Origin: a virus
IMG/VR virus record: IMGVR_UViG_3300045539_000150
Location: 1 to 54,705 of that record
Reading direction: 5' to 3' (one strand)
DNA length: 54,705 bases
A model generated the notes under the pieces. It searched no databases and had not been told where the DNA came from. It saw nothing but the letters and a program-made list of their open reading frames with translations. Position 1 is the first letter of the stretch. The number at the start of each line of letters is the position of its first letter. Below, in pieces: positions 37,595-45,582 of the stretch. A program made the translations under genes and the position numbers.

Positions 37595-39384
37595 TATCCA
37601 TTACTTAATTTTCTAAACGTATTAATAAAATCGTCCTTTTTAGGTTTTCCACCATCTTTATTTCCATATGCACTAACATCTGATGTTTTATTAATATCGG
37701 CAACATCATCAGGTTGAACATAAAATCTTCCTCTACCTGAGTTAAACATTGATTCTATTTCGGATTTATCACGGGGTCTTGCTGGTTTTAATTTAATAAC
37801 AACTACCATTCTCTCTGGAAAATCATGTAATGTAGTAGGTCCTTCAAAATTAATTTCACAATCCTGCAATGCAAGATTTCCTACTACCATAATTGGATTT
37901 AATGGATTACCAACAGTAACATGCCATTGTCCAGTAGGATCTCCTGTTAATAATGCCGCGGCTGCTTGTCCACCTTGTGGCGTATTAAACATTTCCATTA
38001 AACTACCTCCGATTAGATTATTTAAAAGTTTATTATTTGCTAAATTTTTAAAATTAGCAGGATCTGCAATTCCCTTAAACATATTACCCATATCACTCAC
38101 AATTGAACCTAAAAAACCTCCATAATCTCCTGATTTAAGTTTTGCTAAATCTCCTAATGGTTTTGCAACAGAACCATCACTGATATACCTTACACTTCCT
38201 CCCCAGAATGGAGCATTATTATATGTAAGTGCAAGAATATTTGCAAGTTGGTCAAGCATCATAATCTTTGGATTAACTCCTTCAAAACTTTTAAGTTCAT
38301 ATTCAAATTTTAATGTAAACTCTTGTTCAAACTTAAGACCTTGTTCTCTTACTAAGGTATTTTTAATAACATTCAATGGACCGAATACGTGATTTGGATA
38401 GGTCGCAGAAAATGCATCAAATCCAGCGTTTTGCTTATTTGCATTCGCAGAAACTGCGTCTCGACCAGCGCCTGCGTTTGCAGCTGCACTTAAAAATTTA
38501 TTACTTTCAACTATACTTCCAAATTTACCACTGGCTGCTCCTTGTTTAGATTGTAATTCTTGAACACCCGCTTCCGCATTCTTCCACTCGAAACCATGAC
38601 TGAATTTTAAAATAGTAGCTAAAGAATTTCCAGGAGCTTCTCCTAACCAAGTTACTGCTCTTGCAATATCAGGCTGTGCCACCTTTTCTAATGTTTTTCC
38701 ATCTGCTGAAAGAGCTTTAGGTGTAATAATATCGTCAGTTACTGGATATGCAAATCTCCTTAGAGTTATAAGCATATTATTAGGAATTTTACCAAAGTAC
38801 TTTGTTAAAGCAAAATCAGAGTATTGATATCTATATCCGTAATTTCCTTCTATTTTACCAGTTATTTCTATTATTTGAGTAGCTGTTGGATTAATTAAAC
38901 TCATCGGATCTATTTTTCGATATCTTCCAGTGGCAACATTAAGTCCATCTGCTGTAATATCTAATGGAGTTCCTCTATAATTTATTAATGAATATTTATT
39001 AAATGCAGAATATGGTCTATTACCTATTGTAATTATTTTACCCTTAGTAGCATCTGCTGCTGTTGATTTATAAGTTTCAGATTCAAATTCTTCAACATAA
39101 TATTTTGATTTATCAGTATCGATTATAGTAAAAGGCTCATCGGTAGCTAATGCCTTTGCCGCAGTTTGGTCAGGTTCCTTAAGAGACTTAAGTGTTTTGT
39201 TCTTTGGCTTCTTACTATTTGCAGTATTAGTAGGATCTTCACCATCAATATCATATCCGGTAATGCTTTTAGTTGCACTAATAAATCCTTTACCTAATTT
39301 TGTTTTCTTTGCATAGGCAAAACCGGCACTTACTTCTTTTTTGGTTGCGTCAGCTAGTTTTTCAAAATAACCTTTTTCTGCCAT
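37594..39384 (-). CDS. Tail/baseplate structural protein (596 aa)
   Basis: 596 residues. An N-terminal charged, helical, Ala/Lys-rich segment is followed by Tyr-rich beta regions. The C-terminal domain (about 490-565) has GDPTGQWHVTVGNPLNPIMV, DFPERMVVVIKLKPARPRDK and SMFNSGRGRFYV, a pattern I recall from structural genes of other large phages and compatible with a tail-tube-type sandwich. It leads the hub gene run (gp53, gp27-like, tube-like, gp5). Its ATG lies five bases after an 11-bp hairpin. It could be a baseplate or tail-terminator component. Confidence 0.6.
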   Translation of the reverse strand: MAEKGYFEKLADATKKEVSAGFAYAKKTKLGKGFISATKSITGYDIDGEDPTNTANSKKPKNKTLKSLKEPDQTAAKALATDEPFTIIDTDKSKYYVEEFESETYKSTAADATKGKIITIGNRPYSAFNKYSLINYRGTPLDITADGLNVATGRYRKIDPMSLINPTATQIIEITGKIEGNYGYRYQYSDFALTKYFGKIPNNMLITLRRFAYPVTDDIITPKALSADGKTLEKVAQPDIARAVTWLGEAPGNSLATILKFSHGFEWKNAEAGVQELQSKQGAASGKFGSIVESNKFLSAAANAGAGRDAVSANANKQNAGFDAFSATYPNHVFGPLNVIKNTLVREQGLKFEQEFTLKFEYELKSFEGVNPKIMMLDQLANILALTYNNAPFWGGSVRYISDGSVAKPLGDLAKLKSGDYGGFLGSIVSDMGNMFKGIADPANFKNLANNKLLNNLIGGSLMEMFNTPQGGQAAAALLTGDPTGQWHVTVGNPLNPIMVVGNLALQDCEINFEGPTTLHDFPERMVVVIKLKPARPRDKSEIESMFNSGRGRFYVQPDDVADINKTSDVSAYGNKDGGKPKKDDFINTFRKLSNG

Positions 39385-39388
39385 TTTA

Positions 39389-39420
39389 TTTAGATATATT
39401 TATTTTATTATATATCTAAA
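39389..39420 (-). other. AT-rich hairpin just before a structural gene start
   Basis: An 11-bp perfect stem (TTTAGATATAT at 39389-39399 and its complement at 39410-39420) with a 10-base loop. It ends five bases before the ATG at 39384. A TATATAATA motif (39406-39414) spans loop and stem. No T-tract follows. It resembles the start-adjacent hairpins at 42391-42420 and 45577-45615. Confidence 0.5.
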
Positions 39421-39428
39421 TATTTTAT

Positions 39429-40016
39429 TTACTCCAATTGATCGAGTTCAAACGATTTTGGTCTGTGTAATAATTTATCAAAGTAATCTGGAGTTGCTCC
39501 TGCTCTATCATCTAGGAACTTCTTGATATGCGCCTGAAACACTCCTTTACTTTCATAATAATATTTACCCTTAGAATAAGTGTTTCGTGTGGATAATTCA
39601 TATAAATCCTTGATGGTTTTCTCAATAAAGAAATCCTGTATGTTATTATATAACTCCGTAATTTCTCCATACGTTCTAACACACATTACAGAATCCACAA
39701 CAATAAGATATGTTTCCCATTTTGAATCTATATGGTTTTGAAAGTCTTTAATGTTTGAATATTTTTGTCTTGAAATTCTAAATGAAGTAAGTGCTCCATT
39801 AAAATTCCTATCAAACTTCATATCAAACATATATCTTTTTAGGAAATCGATATCATCGTAGAATTTGGTAATGCGTATTTGGTATCTTGGCATTTTATCA
39901 CTGAATTCAACATCATGGATTATTGCTCTAACTGGAAAAACCACGTTATTATATCTATTGTTTGATATAAGTACGTGAATATGTTCTCCCTTTGAAAAAA
40001 GCTTATGTCTTATCAT
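39429..40016 (-). CDS. Hypothetical protein (195 aa)
   Basis: 195 residues, basic and aromatic-rich (IRHKLFSKGEHIHVLIS, then RYQIRITKFYDDIDFLKRYMF). No motif known to me. Its start overlaps the stop of the gene upstream (ATGA type), so it is co-translated with the 134-aa gene. It could be an assembly factor for the baseplate genes that follow, in the place where T4 has gp51/gp26-type factors, but no similarity is visible. Confidence 0.6.
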   Translation of the reverse strand: MIRHKLFSKGEHIHVLISNNRYNNVVFPVRAIIHDVEFSDKMPRYQIRITKFYDDIDFLKRYMFDMKFDRNFNGALTSFRISRQKYSNIKDFQNHIDSKWETYLIVVDSVMCVRTYGEITELYNNIQDFFIEKTIKDLYELSTRNTYSKGKYYYESKGVFQAHIKKFLDDRAGATPDYFDKLLHRPKSFELDQLE

Positions 40017-40417
40017 TTTTTAATAATATTAACTGAACTAAATAGATCTAATAGATTTTGCTCTATCTTTACGTTGCTATGAATAATTGTTAATATTATT
40101 GTATGTTCTCGTTCGGATTGAGAATCTATTAAGTTTTTGAAATTATTTGCAATTTCAAATTCAAGGTTTTTAAAAAAATAAATAATGCGAGTTACCTCGA
40201 TATTATCATGTCGTAATTGTCGCGATATTTCGTTTATAATAGTTAATCCAATAATTGAATCGCTGGGTTCTTGTCCATAGGGATCTGCTTTAATAAGTTT
40301 ATTTTTAATTGAAACATTGTCGATTACTCTAGTTGACAACTTATCAATATCTTTTATAAACCTATTAAACTCTCTTCTGGATGGACACCATACACATTCA
40401 ATTATTAAGTCATTCAT
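40013..40417 (-). CDS. Hypothetical protein (134 aa)
   Basis: 134 residues with an alternating beta/alpha pattern (LIIECVWCPSRREFNRF, IDKLSTRVIDN, TRIIYFFKNLEFEIANNF). Two Cys lie near the N-terminus, in a C-x2-C spacing (C8, C11: ECVWC); a partner pair was not seen. The stop overlaps the next start, and three bases separate it from the 103-aa gene upstream. No family recognised. Confidence 0.6.
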   Translation of the reverse strand: MNDLIIECVWCPSRREFNRFIKDIDKLSTRVIDNVSIKNKLIKADPYGQEPSDSIIGLTIINEISRQLRHDNIEVTRIIYFFKNLEFEIANNFKNLIDSQSEREHTIILTIIHSNVKIEQNLLDLFSSVNIIKK

Positions 40418-40420
40418 TTA

Positions 40421-40732
40421 TTATTTTTTAGAGGGAACTAATTCTTTTAATTGAATTTTTAACCTCTCTATTTTTTCCAATTTCTCTTCATTGGATGAAT
40501 TATAATCTTCTCCCCAATCTTCGATAATTTTTATTTGATGTTTACTTTTTGAATTACCAAATGATAACCCAATATCCATGCATAATTCATGAATGAATTT
40601 AATTTTATTAGATTGAACTTCGAAATCATATAATGTAGTTGATTCAAAACTTTCACCTGCTGAATTAATATTATCATCTAGAACTGTTTTAATAACACCA
40701 TTATCTGCTAATGTTATTTTAACTGTTTGCAT
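40421..40732 (-). CDS. Hypothetical protein (103 aa)
   Basis: 103 residues: an N-terminal beta region (TVKITLADNGVIKTVLDD) and a C-terminal charged helix (EEKLEKIERLKIQLKELV). It overlaps the end of the preceding gene by 14 bases, which places it in the same coupled run. Context is the leading part of the structural operon. No function can be given. Confidence 0.6.
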   Translation of the reverse strand: MQTVKITLADNGVIKTVLDDNINSAGESFESTTLYDFEVQSNKIKFIHELCMDIGLSFGNSKSKHQIKIIEDWGEDYNSSNEEKLEKIERLKIQLKELVPSKK

Positions 40733-41111
40733 CTAATCTTGCATTTAATGATTCTCTTGCTTGTTTTTGAAGTTGTGCAGATTTCTTTTTATCTTCTTTA
40801 TAAGTTTCTTTATTCTTTGCAGTCATAAGACACCAAGATTCTTCTAACATTTTAATTTCTGCATCATTATAACCTTGTTCTCTCCAAGATTCTATGATAC
40901 CATTTAGTTTTGTCTGTAATTGATTTTCAATATCATCCTGTACTTTGTTTAAAAATGCCTCTTGTGCAGCTTTACCATCTTCACGAGCTTTATCAGCCCA
41001 TGCCTTTCCAGGTCCATCCAACGGACTATACATATTCTTAATCTTTAAATAACCCATTTGGCGCAATTGGTTTCTTCTTTGTTTTCTAGACGGTGTTGTA
41101 TTTTTACTCAT
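40719..41111 (-). CDS. Hypothetical Lys/Gln-rich protein (130 aa)
   Basis: 130 residues, highly charged and probably helical throughout. It has a basic start (SRKQRRNQLRQMGYLKIKN) and a Lys/Glu/Gln coil-like end (KKKSAQLQKQARESLNARLD). A DNA- or RNA-contacting or scaffold-like role is compatible with this, but nothing identifies it. It overlaps both neighbours by a few bases. Confidence 0.6.
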   Translation of the reverse strand: MSKNTTPSRKQRRNQLRQMGYLKIKNMYSPLDGPGKAWADKAREDGKAAQEAFLNKVQDDIENQLQTKLNGIIESWREQGYNDAEIKMLEESWCLMTAKNKETYKEDKKKSAQLQKQARESLNARLDANS

Positions 41112-41712
41112 TGTAGTATTTATTAATAAATGTTATTACTTCTTCTTTTAAATATTCTTGTAGTTTATTTATCTCAATTTGTGAGACAGCTACCCTTGCA
41201 ATAGTATCTATTAAGTTTTCTTTATTTTCATCTGCATTTTCAATTAGCATATCAAATATCTGTTTATTTGGTATGTTTAAATTTATTATAGCATGCAATG
41301 GTTCTATATTTTTCTTTGAAAGCTTAGCAACTAACGCTTCTAATGGAGATAATTCAGGTACCTTCGTATTGGTTGATGCTACAATTGGAGTACTTTCAGT
41401 TTTAGAAGAAATTTCTCCCATGGACATTGACGTCATTGCATCTGCACCTGGAAATGGCAAATAACCATCAATAACTTCTTCCATAAATTCATCAAGTACA
41501 TTATTAAATATTTGCGTACCATCTTCAAAGTATGTAAATTGGTTATCGGCTGATTTTACCTCAGATATTTTACCAAAGTTTTCTCCTTTTTTCCATTGGT
41601 ATGTTTTTGTAATTTCTTTTACTGCTTCCATTATTTGTGTATTTTCATGATTATATTCCTTTTTAGTAAATTGTTTATTAATCCAATTCGTTAAACTCTT
41701 CGGTAGTTTCAT
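41104..41712 (-). CDS. Hypothetical protein (202 aa)
   Basis: I chose the ATG at 41712 because the frame extends further only through a TTG at 41736. The product has a basic N-terminus (KLPKSLTNWINKQFTKKEY), an acidic middle and two helical sections at the end (PLHAIINLNIPNKQIFDML, then SQIEINKLQEYLKEEVITF). It overlaps the upstream 65-aa gene by 35 bases. Its composition resembles small chaperone or scaffold proteins in phage structural operons. No family recognised. Confidence 0.6.
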   Translation of the reverse strand: MKLPKSLTNWINKQFTKKEYNHENTQIMEAVKEITKTYQWKKGENFGKISEVKSADNQFTYFEDGTQIFNNVLDEFMEEVIDGYLPFPGADAMTSMSMGEISSKTESTPIVASTNTKVPELSPLEALVAKLSKKNIEPLHAIINLNIPNKQIFDMLIENADENKENLIDTIARVAVSQIEINKLQEYLKEEVITFINKYYNE

Positions 41713-41875
41713 AATATTTAGTTTCAAAATCTTCAATGAAATCTATTCCATCACAGTCTCCCATCATTGCATCTACTCCTTTAGAATATCTCCAATAAAA
41801 TCTATTACTTCCATTCTCTTTTAGAAAGGTTCTAAGTACTTCTACTTCAGGCACTATTAATTTATTAAAGCTCAT
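41678..41875 (-). CDS. Small hypothetical protein (65 aa)
   Basis: 65 residues, acidic C-terminal half (GDCDGIDFIEDFETKYYE) and a SFNKLIVPEVEVLRTFLKEN start. It overlaps dCMP deaminase at its 5' end by 11 bases and the following gene at its 3' end by 35 bases, a dense packing typical of phage early or middle genes. No function is evident. Confidence 0.6.
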   Translation of the reverse strand: MSFNKLIVPEVEVLRTFLKENGSNRFYWRYSKGVDAMMGDCDGIDFIEDFETKYYETTEEFNELD

Positions 41876-42383
41876 TCCAAACGTTTACTTGTTTAACATC
41901 TATATTTGCCGTTTTCAATAATTCGACACCACTCATATCCCTATAATCCTCGCTATAATATACTTCGGCAATTCCTGCTTGTATAATTAATTTTGCACAA
42001 TCAAAGCATGGACATGTTGTAGTATATAAAGTAGCACCATCACAATTCATCGTTGACTTTGCAACTTTCATTATTGCATTTGATTCAGCGTGTAATACTT
42101 CTCTCTTTGTGATTTGACTTTCCTTTGTACAACATCCATTTTCACAAGAAAATCCATATTCTTCTAATACTAATGCCATATCTGGATTTTCATAATACTG
42201 TGTTTCTGTTTTAATCTCCTCACAATCATTATTAAATCCTTTAGGGGTTCCGTTATATCCAAATGATATAACTTGATTCTCCTTGACAATTACACATCCT
42301 ACTCTGCGTCTGGTTGCATAACTTAACTTTGCAAATTGATATGCAGTTTGCATATAAATAATTTCTATTGGAATTCTTGGCAT
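41865..42383 (-). CDS. cd: Deoxycytidylate (dCMP) deaminase
   Basis: 172 residues (T4 Cd is 193). The zinc site is complete: H98 with the proton-shuttling E100 in VLHAES, and C126-x2-C129 in TCPCFDCA. An insertion with extra cysteines (FSCENGCCTKE, about 78-86) probably forms the second, structural zinc site of the T4-type enzyme. It converts dCMP to dUMP and feeds thymidylate synthesis, which suits an AT-rich genome. The start sits one base after the seven-T run that follows a hairpin, so its mRNA may begin within or after that structure. No thymidylate synthase is in this window. Confidence 0.9.
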   Translation of the reverse strand: MPRIPIEIIYMQTAYQFAKLSYATRRRVGCVIVKENQVISFGYNGTPKGFNNDCEEIKTETQYYENPDMALVLEEYGFSCENGCCTKESQITKREVLHAESNAIMKVAKSTMNCDGATLYTTTCPCFDCAKLIIQAGIAEVYYSEDYRDMSGVELLKTANIDVKQVNVWNEL

Positions 42384-42390
42384 AAAAAAA

Positions 42391-42420
42391 GTCTATATAT
42401 GTTTAGTATTATATATAGAC
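42391..42420 (-). terminator. Terminator hairpin abutting the dCMP deaminase start
   Basis: A ten-bp perfect stem (GTCTATATAT and complement) with a ten-base loop. A seven-T run on the minus strand (42384-42390) is followed immediately by the ATG at 42383. It ends the UVDE operon. A TATATAATA motif (42407-42415) lies in the 5' part of the hairpin as read on the minus strand, so a transcript starting there could keep the start codon without the full stem. Confidence 0.75.
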
Positions 42421-42446
42421 TTTTTATTTAGTTTATTTGTGAGATT

Positions 42447-42926
42447 TTAGATATCCTCTGCGTCAATAGCATCTTTAGTTTCTTTACACTCATTAATTTT
42501 TTTAGAGTAAGCTTCAGCCATTTTATTTAAACATGCTTCAAATGCTTCAGTTTTCATTTCTCCTTGTAATTCAGTAAGTGTGTTAACTGCCATTTTTGCA
42601 ACTAATGCAGCATTTTCAGCCATGTAAGATTCTACAGTATGGTCATCATGTGCATCTTCATCCCATGTTTTTGCTTCAGCCATTGCTGCTTCATAACATT
42701 TTTCTAGCATTTCAGAAACTGGAATTGTTGGATTAATTCCATCACCCTTTCCTGTAATTGTAGTTACTTTTTCTGAATCTTCAGATTCTTGAACTTCTTC
42801 GGCCTCAGCCTCTACTTCAGCAACATCCTTATTTTCAGGTTCAGCTACTGTTTTTACTTTTGTTTCTATTTCTTCAGTTCTATCCATTTCAGAAATAAAT
42901 GTTTCAAATGATTTAATACTTGCCAT
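42447..42926 (-). CDS. Acidic protein with capsid-targeting-like leader
   Basis: 159 residues, very acidic in the first half (Glu-rich between residues 15 and 55) and helical in the second half (MLEKCYEAAMAEAKTW ... EAFEACLNKMAEAYSKKIN). It begins MASIKSFETFISEMD; the KSFETFISEM segment looks like the N-terminal targeting peptide of T4 internal head proteins (MKTYQEFIAEA). This suggests packaging into the procapsid, or a scaffold role. It is the last gene before a terminator. The acidic composition also allows a DNA-mimic interpretation. Confidence 0.6.
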   Translation of the reverse strand: MASIKSFETFISEMDRTEEIETKVKTVAEPENKDVAEVEAEAEEVQESEDSEKVTTITGKGDGINPTIPVSEMLEKCYEAAMAEAKTWDEDAHDDHTVESYMAENAALVAKMAVNTLTELQGEMKTEAFEACLNKMAEAYSKKINECKETKDAIDAEDI

Positions 42927-42958
42927 ATTATTTTATTTTTTTAGATTATTATATGAAA

Positions 42959-43285
42959 TTATATATCCTCTTTTTTTAACATATATTCAAAACTAGATGG
43001 AGTGATATGTTTTTGCATTTTTAGTGCCTTAATTATTATAGCAACAATTACACCACCTGGCATAAGTGCTATTGTAGTTAGACCTATTGTTTTTAAAACA
43101 TCTTTAAATTGATTACCTACCCATTCCTTTTGAGAATCTTCTAATATGTGGCCATATATCACATGACCATATAATAAATTAAAAGCCATGTGGGTTTCTT
43201 TTCCTTCAAGTTTTAATGCATAAATAAATCTTTTAAAATTTATTCTAAATTCATCAAGGTGTAGCGAGCTAACATGTTTTTTCAT
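42959..43285 (-). CDS. Small LETM1-like membrane-associated protein
   Basis: 108 residues. A helical N-terminus (FRINFKRFIYALKLEGKE) is followed by FKDVLKTIGLTTIALMPGGV and IVAIIIKALKMQKHITPSSF. This combination of a hydrophobic segment, a PGG turn and a final P-x-S-F resembles the C-terminal part of LETM1-related proteins, which flavobacteria also carry. LETM1 domains in mitochondria bind ribosomes, so a membrane or ribosome connection is possible. The similarity is a pattern recalled by eye. The ATG overlaps the UVDE stop by one base. Confidence 0.5.
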   Translation of the reverse strand: MKKHVSSLHLDEFRINFKRFIYALKLEGKETHMAFNLLYGHVIYGHILEDSQKEWVGNQFKDVLKTIGLTTIALMPGGVIVAIIIKALKMQKHITPSSFEYMLKKEDI

Positions 43286-44205
43286 TAACTATATATCATT
43301 GAGAAATCCTTGTGGTACTTTTGTAATGCTAATTCCTTTGCCTTTGCTTCTATTTCAATATCTAATTCCATACCATACGTTTCTATAAATTCATATAGAT
43401 AATCGGCATGGGCTCGTAAAATAACTGTACTATCTTCGTGTAATTTTTTAGAAGATGAGTAGTGACATAATTGACGAATATTCTTTGGCCATGTAGTTGC
43501 ACATAAATCTAATGCTTCTTTTTCAGAGATAGAATCCTCATAACAAAAATGGTGGAAGAAGTCAAATGTAATTGGAGTTCCACATAATTTATAAATTTCA
43601 TATAAATCGCGAACACCATATTGACTTGGTTTATCGTCATTTTCTAGGACAAGACGAGATGCTGCACATTCTGGTAATAGTTTAAAGTTTTCTGCAAATC
43701 TTTCTATTGCAGAATCTTTGTCGCCATAAGTTCCACCTACATGGATATTCATCGCGGCGTATGGAGTTCTTGGTAATCCCATTAAATCCATAGCCTTTCC
43801 ATGTTGGGTTAATTCCCATATTGCATTCTGTACTACCTTTGGATTTGGACTTGCAAGAATATTAAAAGGACCTGGGTGGAATGTAAGTCTTTGACCTACT
43901 TTATTTGCATAATCTCCTGCCTGTTTTAATAATACCTTGATATTATTAAAGTTTGGTAAATCTTCTATATCGTATTCTGAATTCCAAGGGAACATGCTAG
44001 ATGACATACGATACATTGTAATTCCATTTGTATGATTCCATTTAAGAATTTCAATCATATCCCTAAGGTTAGCTTCGGCCAATTCACCTGCATACGTAAT
44101 TCCCTTTGCTTCGAAAGTTCTTTTAATCATGCTTCTACCTATCTTAATTCCCTTTTGCTTGTCCAATGTTAAATTGATACAACAATATCCGTAATTTGCT
44201 CCCAT
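43285..44205 (-). CDS. UV-damage endonuclease (UVDE/UvsE)
   Basis: 306 residues with the TIM-barrel repair-nuclease pattern of UVDE: YGYCCINLTL at the start, MYRMSSSMFPW (about 64-74), RLTFHPGPF (about 105-113), NIHVGGTYGDK (about 155-165), RLVLENDD (about 184-191) and FDFFHHFCYED (about 215-225). The conserved His, Glu and Asp bind three metals. It nicks 5' to UV photoproducts and starts alternative excision repair. T4 uses DenV glycosylase instead, so this is a different solution to UV damage, plausible for a phage of sunlit water. It starts the second gene of a short operon. Confidence 0.9.
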   Translation of the reverse strand: MGANYGYCCINLTLDKQKGIKIGRSMIKRTFEAKGITYAGELAEANLRDMIEILKWNHTNGITMYRMSSSMFPWNSEYDIEDLPNFNNIKVLLKQAGDYANKVGQRLTFHPGPFNILASPNPKVVQNAIWELTQHGKAMDLMGLPRTPYAAMNIHVGGTYGDKDSAIERFAENFKLLPECAASRLVLENDDKPSQYGVRDLYEIYKLCGTPITFDFFHHFCYEDSISEKEALDLCATTWPKNIRQLCHYSSSKKLHEDSTVILRAHADYLYEFIETYGMELDIEIEAKAKELALQKYHKDFSMIYS

Positions 44206-44234
44206 TTAATTTATATTTAAGTTTTTAATAAGGT

Positions 44235-44504
44235 TTATTGTACATTTGTTAATTTTGGATATCTATTACATACATCATATAACTGAGTTACCCTTGATGC
44301 CAAGACCGTTGGTAATTCTAATGCGTATAATTGAATATTCTCGTATAAATATCCATCAAATAAACCATACAACATATTTTCCAAGTGGAATGCTGATTCA
44401 GTATCTTCAACGTCAGAATATCTAACGTCCTTAATAAGACTTAAGATTTCATGTCTTGTGTCTTCATTCATGTTTTCGTGTCTGTCAAATTTTGTGTAAC
44501 TCAT
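44235..44504 (-). CDS. Small hypothetical protein, first gene after the repeat element
   Basis: 89 residues, acidic N-terminal half (NMNEDTRHEILSLIKDV) and helical remainder. The ATG lies 22 bases downstream of the promoter-like end of the 83-bp element, the same spacing as for the 94-aa gene at 48088-48372. It therefore probably starts the UVDE transcript and might be an early product. No family recognised. Confidence 0.6.
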   Translation of the reverse strand: MSYTKFDRHENMNEDTRHEILSLIKDVRYSDVEDTESAFHLENMLYGLFDGYLYENIQLYALELPTVLASRVTQLYDVCNRYPKLTNVQ

Positions 44505-44525
44505 GGTGTTTGTTTTAAATTGTTT

Positions 44526-44608
44526 GTTTTAATTATAATGTAAATATAATCAAAAAAAGCCAAACAAAAAAATGTTTGGCTACTTATTTTCAAAAAGTTA
44601 TTAACAAT
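44526..44608 (-). repeat. 83-bp terminator-plus-promoter element, copy 1
   Basis: Identical to 48394-48476 except for one base (44550 versus 48418). Reading the minus strand, it starts with ATTGTTAATAACTTTTTG, continues through a terminator hairpin (stem 44558-44566 with 44573-44581) and its T-run, and ends in an AT-box (TATATTTACATTATAATTA). A gene ends immediately upstream and another begins 22 bases downstream, so it separates and restarts transcription. Confidence 0.85.
44558..44581 (-). terminator. Rho-independent terminator in repeat element, copy 1
   Basis: A nine-bp perfect stem (AGCCAAACA and complement) with a six-base loop, followed on the minus strand by a seven-T run. It ends the operon carrying bS21, PhoH, RNase HII and the membrane protein. 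Confidence 0.85.
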
Positions 44609-44953
44609 TTATTTCCAGAATATCTGTACACAAATTAATATAAATGCAAGTGATAATGATACAATTGTTTTGGTATTTAAAGGTTCATTCATAATCATAT
44701 AAGTTAAAAATGAAAATGCGATCATTCCTGTGGTAAATCCTATAAATCTGCCAGGCCATAACTGACCATCATAATATTCTGCAACATACGCAGTTGCAAC
44801 AATAAACATATATGAAATGCCGGAACCTCCTACAATTGATATTATCATAGGATGCTTCTTAAACCATGGCCAAACAAACTGTCCATTGGTTTGAAACCAT
44901 ATAAGAGATTGTCCCAATAAAAATAATAAAGAACCATAGATTAGATTTTTCAA
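44609..44953 (-). CDS. Small integral membrane protein
   Basis: 114 residues with four likely transmembrane segments (about 4-18, 36-58, 67-86 and 94-112: LIYGSLLFLLGQSLIW, IISIVGGSGISYMFIV, FIGFTTGMIAFSFLTY, TIVSLSLAFILICVQIF). The end MNEPLNTKTIVSLSLAFILIC resembles small DMT/EmrE-type halves, but this is only a look-alike. The only start before the first segment is TTG at 44953, overlapping the RNase HII stop (TTGA), so I use it. A holin role is conceivable; four segments do not fit the common holin classes well. Confidence 0.6.
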   Translation of the reverse strand: MKNLIYGSLLFLLGQSLIWFQTNGQFVWPWFKKHPMIISIVGGSGISYMFIVATAYVAEYYDGQLWPGRFIGFTTGMIAFSFLTYMIMNEPLNTKTIVSLSLAFILICVQIFWK

Positions 44954-45582
44954 AATAAAGAACCAGTTGAAGTTAATAAATGGGATATAAAACTTGGACG
45001 GTGCGATTCATTTGCACCAATTTCCTTAATAGCCTTAATATGTTGTGCGGTACCATATCCTTTATTAGAATTCCAACCATATCCTGGAGTTTTAATATCT
45101 AACTCCTTCATTAGTGCATCTCTTTCGGTTTTTGCCAAAATACTTGCGGCGGCAATCGATATGTATTTATTATCTCCACCAACTATGGTTTCAAATGGCA
45201 TGCCATCAAATCCATGAAATTGATCTCCATCAATAAGAATAAAATCAAAGTTATTATTTTCTTTGACTTTAGCCAAGCATTCATTCATTCCTTGTAATGT
45301 TGCTCTTAAGATATTGGTAGCCTCAATTTGTTCTGGATAAATGTGAACAATGCTATATGCAATTGCATTATCAAGTACAACTTGTCTTGCATCTTTTCGT
45401 TGTTGTTCATTAAGAAGTTTAGAATCTTTAATAAGGGGGTGTTCAAATCCAAATGGCATAATACATGCGGAAACAGTAACGGGACCTGCAAGGGCTCCTC
45501 TGCCTGCCTCATCCACTCCAATTTCTATTGTTTCTTCTACTCCAGTATAACTTGATTTGAGTAATATTTGTCTAGTTTCCAT
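44950..45582 (-). CDS. rnhB: Ribonuclease HII
   Basis: 210 residues, a complete RNase HII. The GxDEAGRG motif carries D24 and E25, D118 lies in LIDGD, and D137 precedes the IAAASILAK signature (about 143-151). The end shows YGWNSNKGYGT and SHRPSF. It cuts RNA in RNA-DNA hybrids, so it can remove primers and ribonucleotides. T4 encodes an unrelated FEN-type RNase H. Its ATG (45580-45582) lies within one arm of a 13-bp hairpin, which may hide the start from ribosomes. It overlaps the following membrane gene by four bases. Confidence 0.9.
   Translation of the reverse strand: METRQILLKSSYTGVEETIEIGVDEAGRGALAGPVTVSACIMPFGFEHPLIKDSKLLNEQQRKDARQVVLDNAIAYSIVHIYPEQIEATNILRATLQGMNECLAKVKENNNFDFILIDGDQFHGFDGMPFETIVGGDNKYISIAAASILAKTERDALMKELDIKTPGYGWNSNKGYGTAQHIKAIKEIGANESHRPSFISHLLTSTGSLF

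Noticed and set aside
41712-41736. TTG start extending the 202-aa protein by eight residues
   Set aside because: An in-frame ATG follows at 41712 and the extension lies fully within the neighbouring gene.
44581-44608. The conserved AAAGTTATTAACA stretch (also at 48460-48474 and 29753-29764) considered as a DnaA box or origin
   Set aside because: It does not match the TTATCCACA consensus, occurs just after stop codons and accompanies terminators, so it is more likely part of the transcript-end element.
45306-45555. Cys-rich frames on both strands within the RNase HII gene
   Set aside because: The minus-strand RNase HII frame has all catalytic motifs; the other frames have no motif and only arise from its codons.
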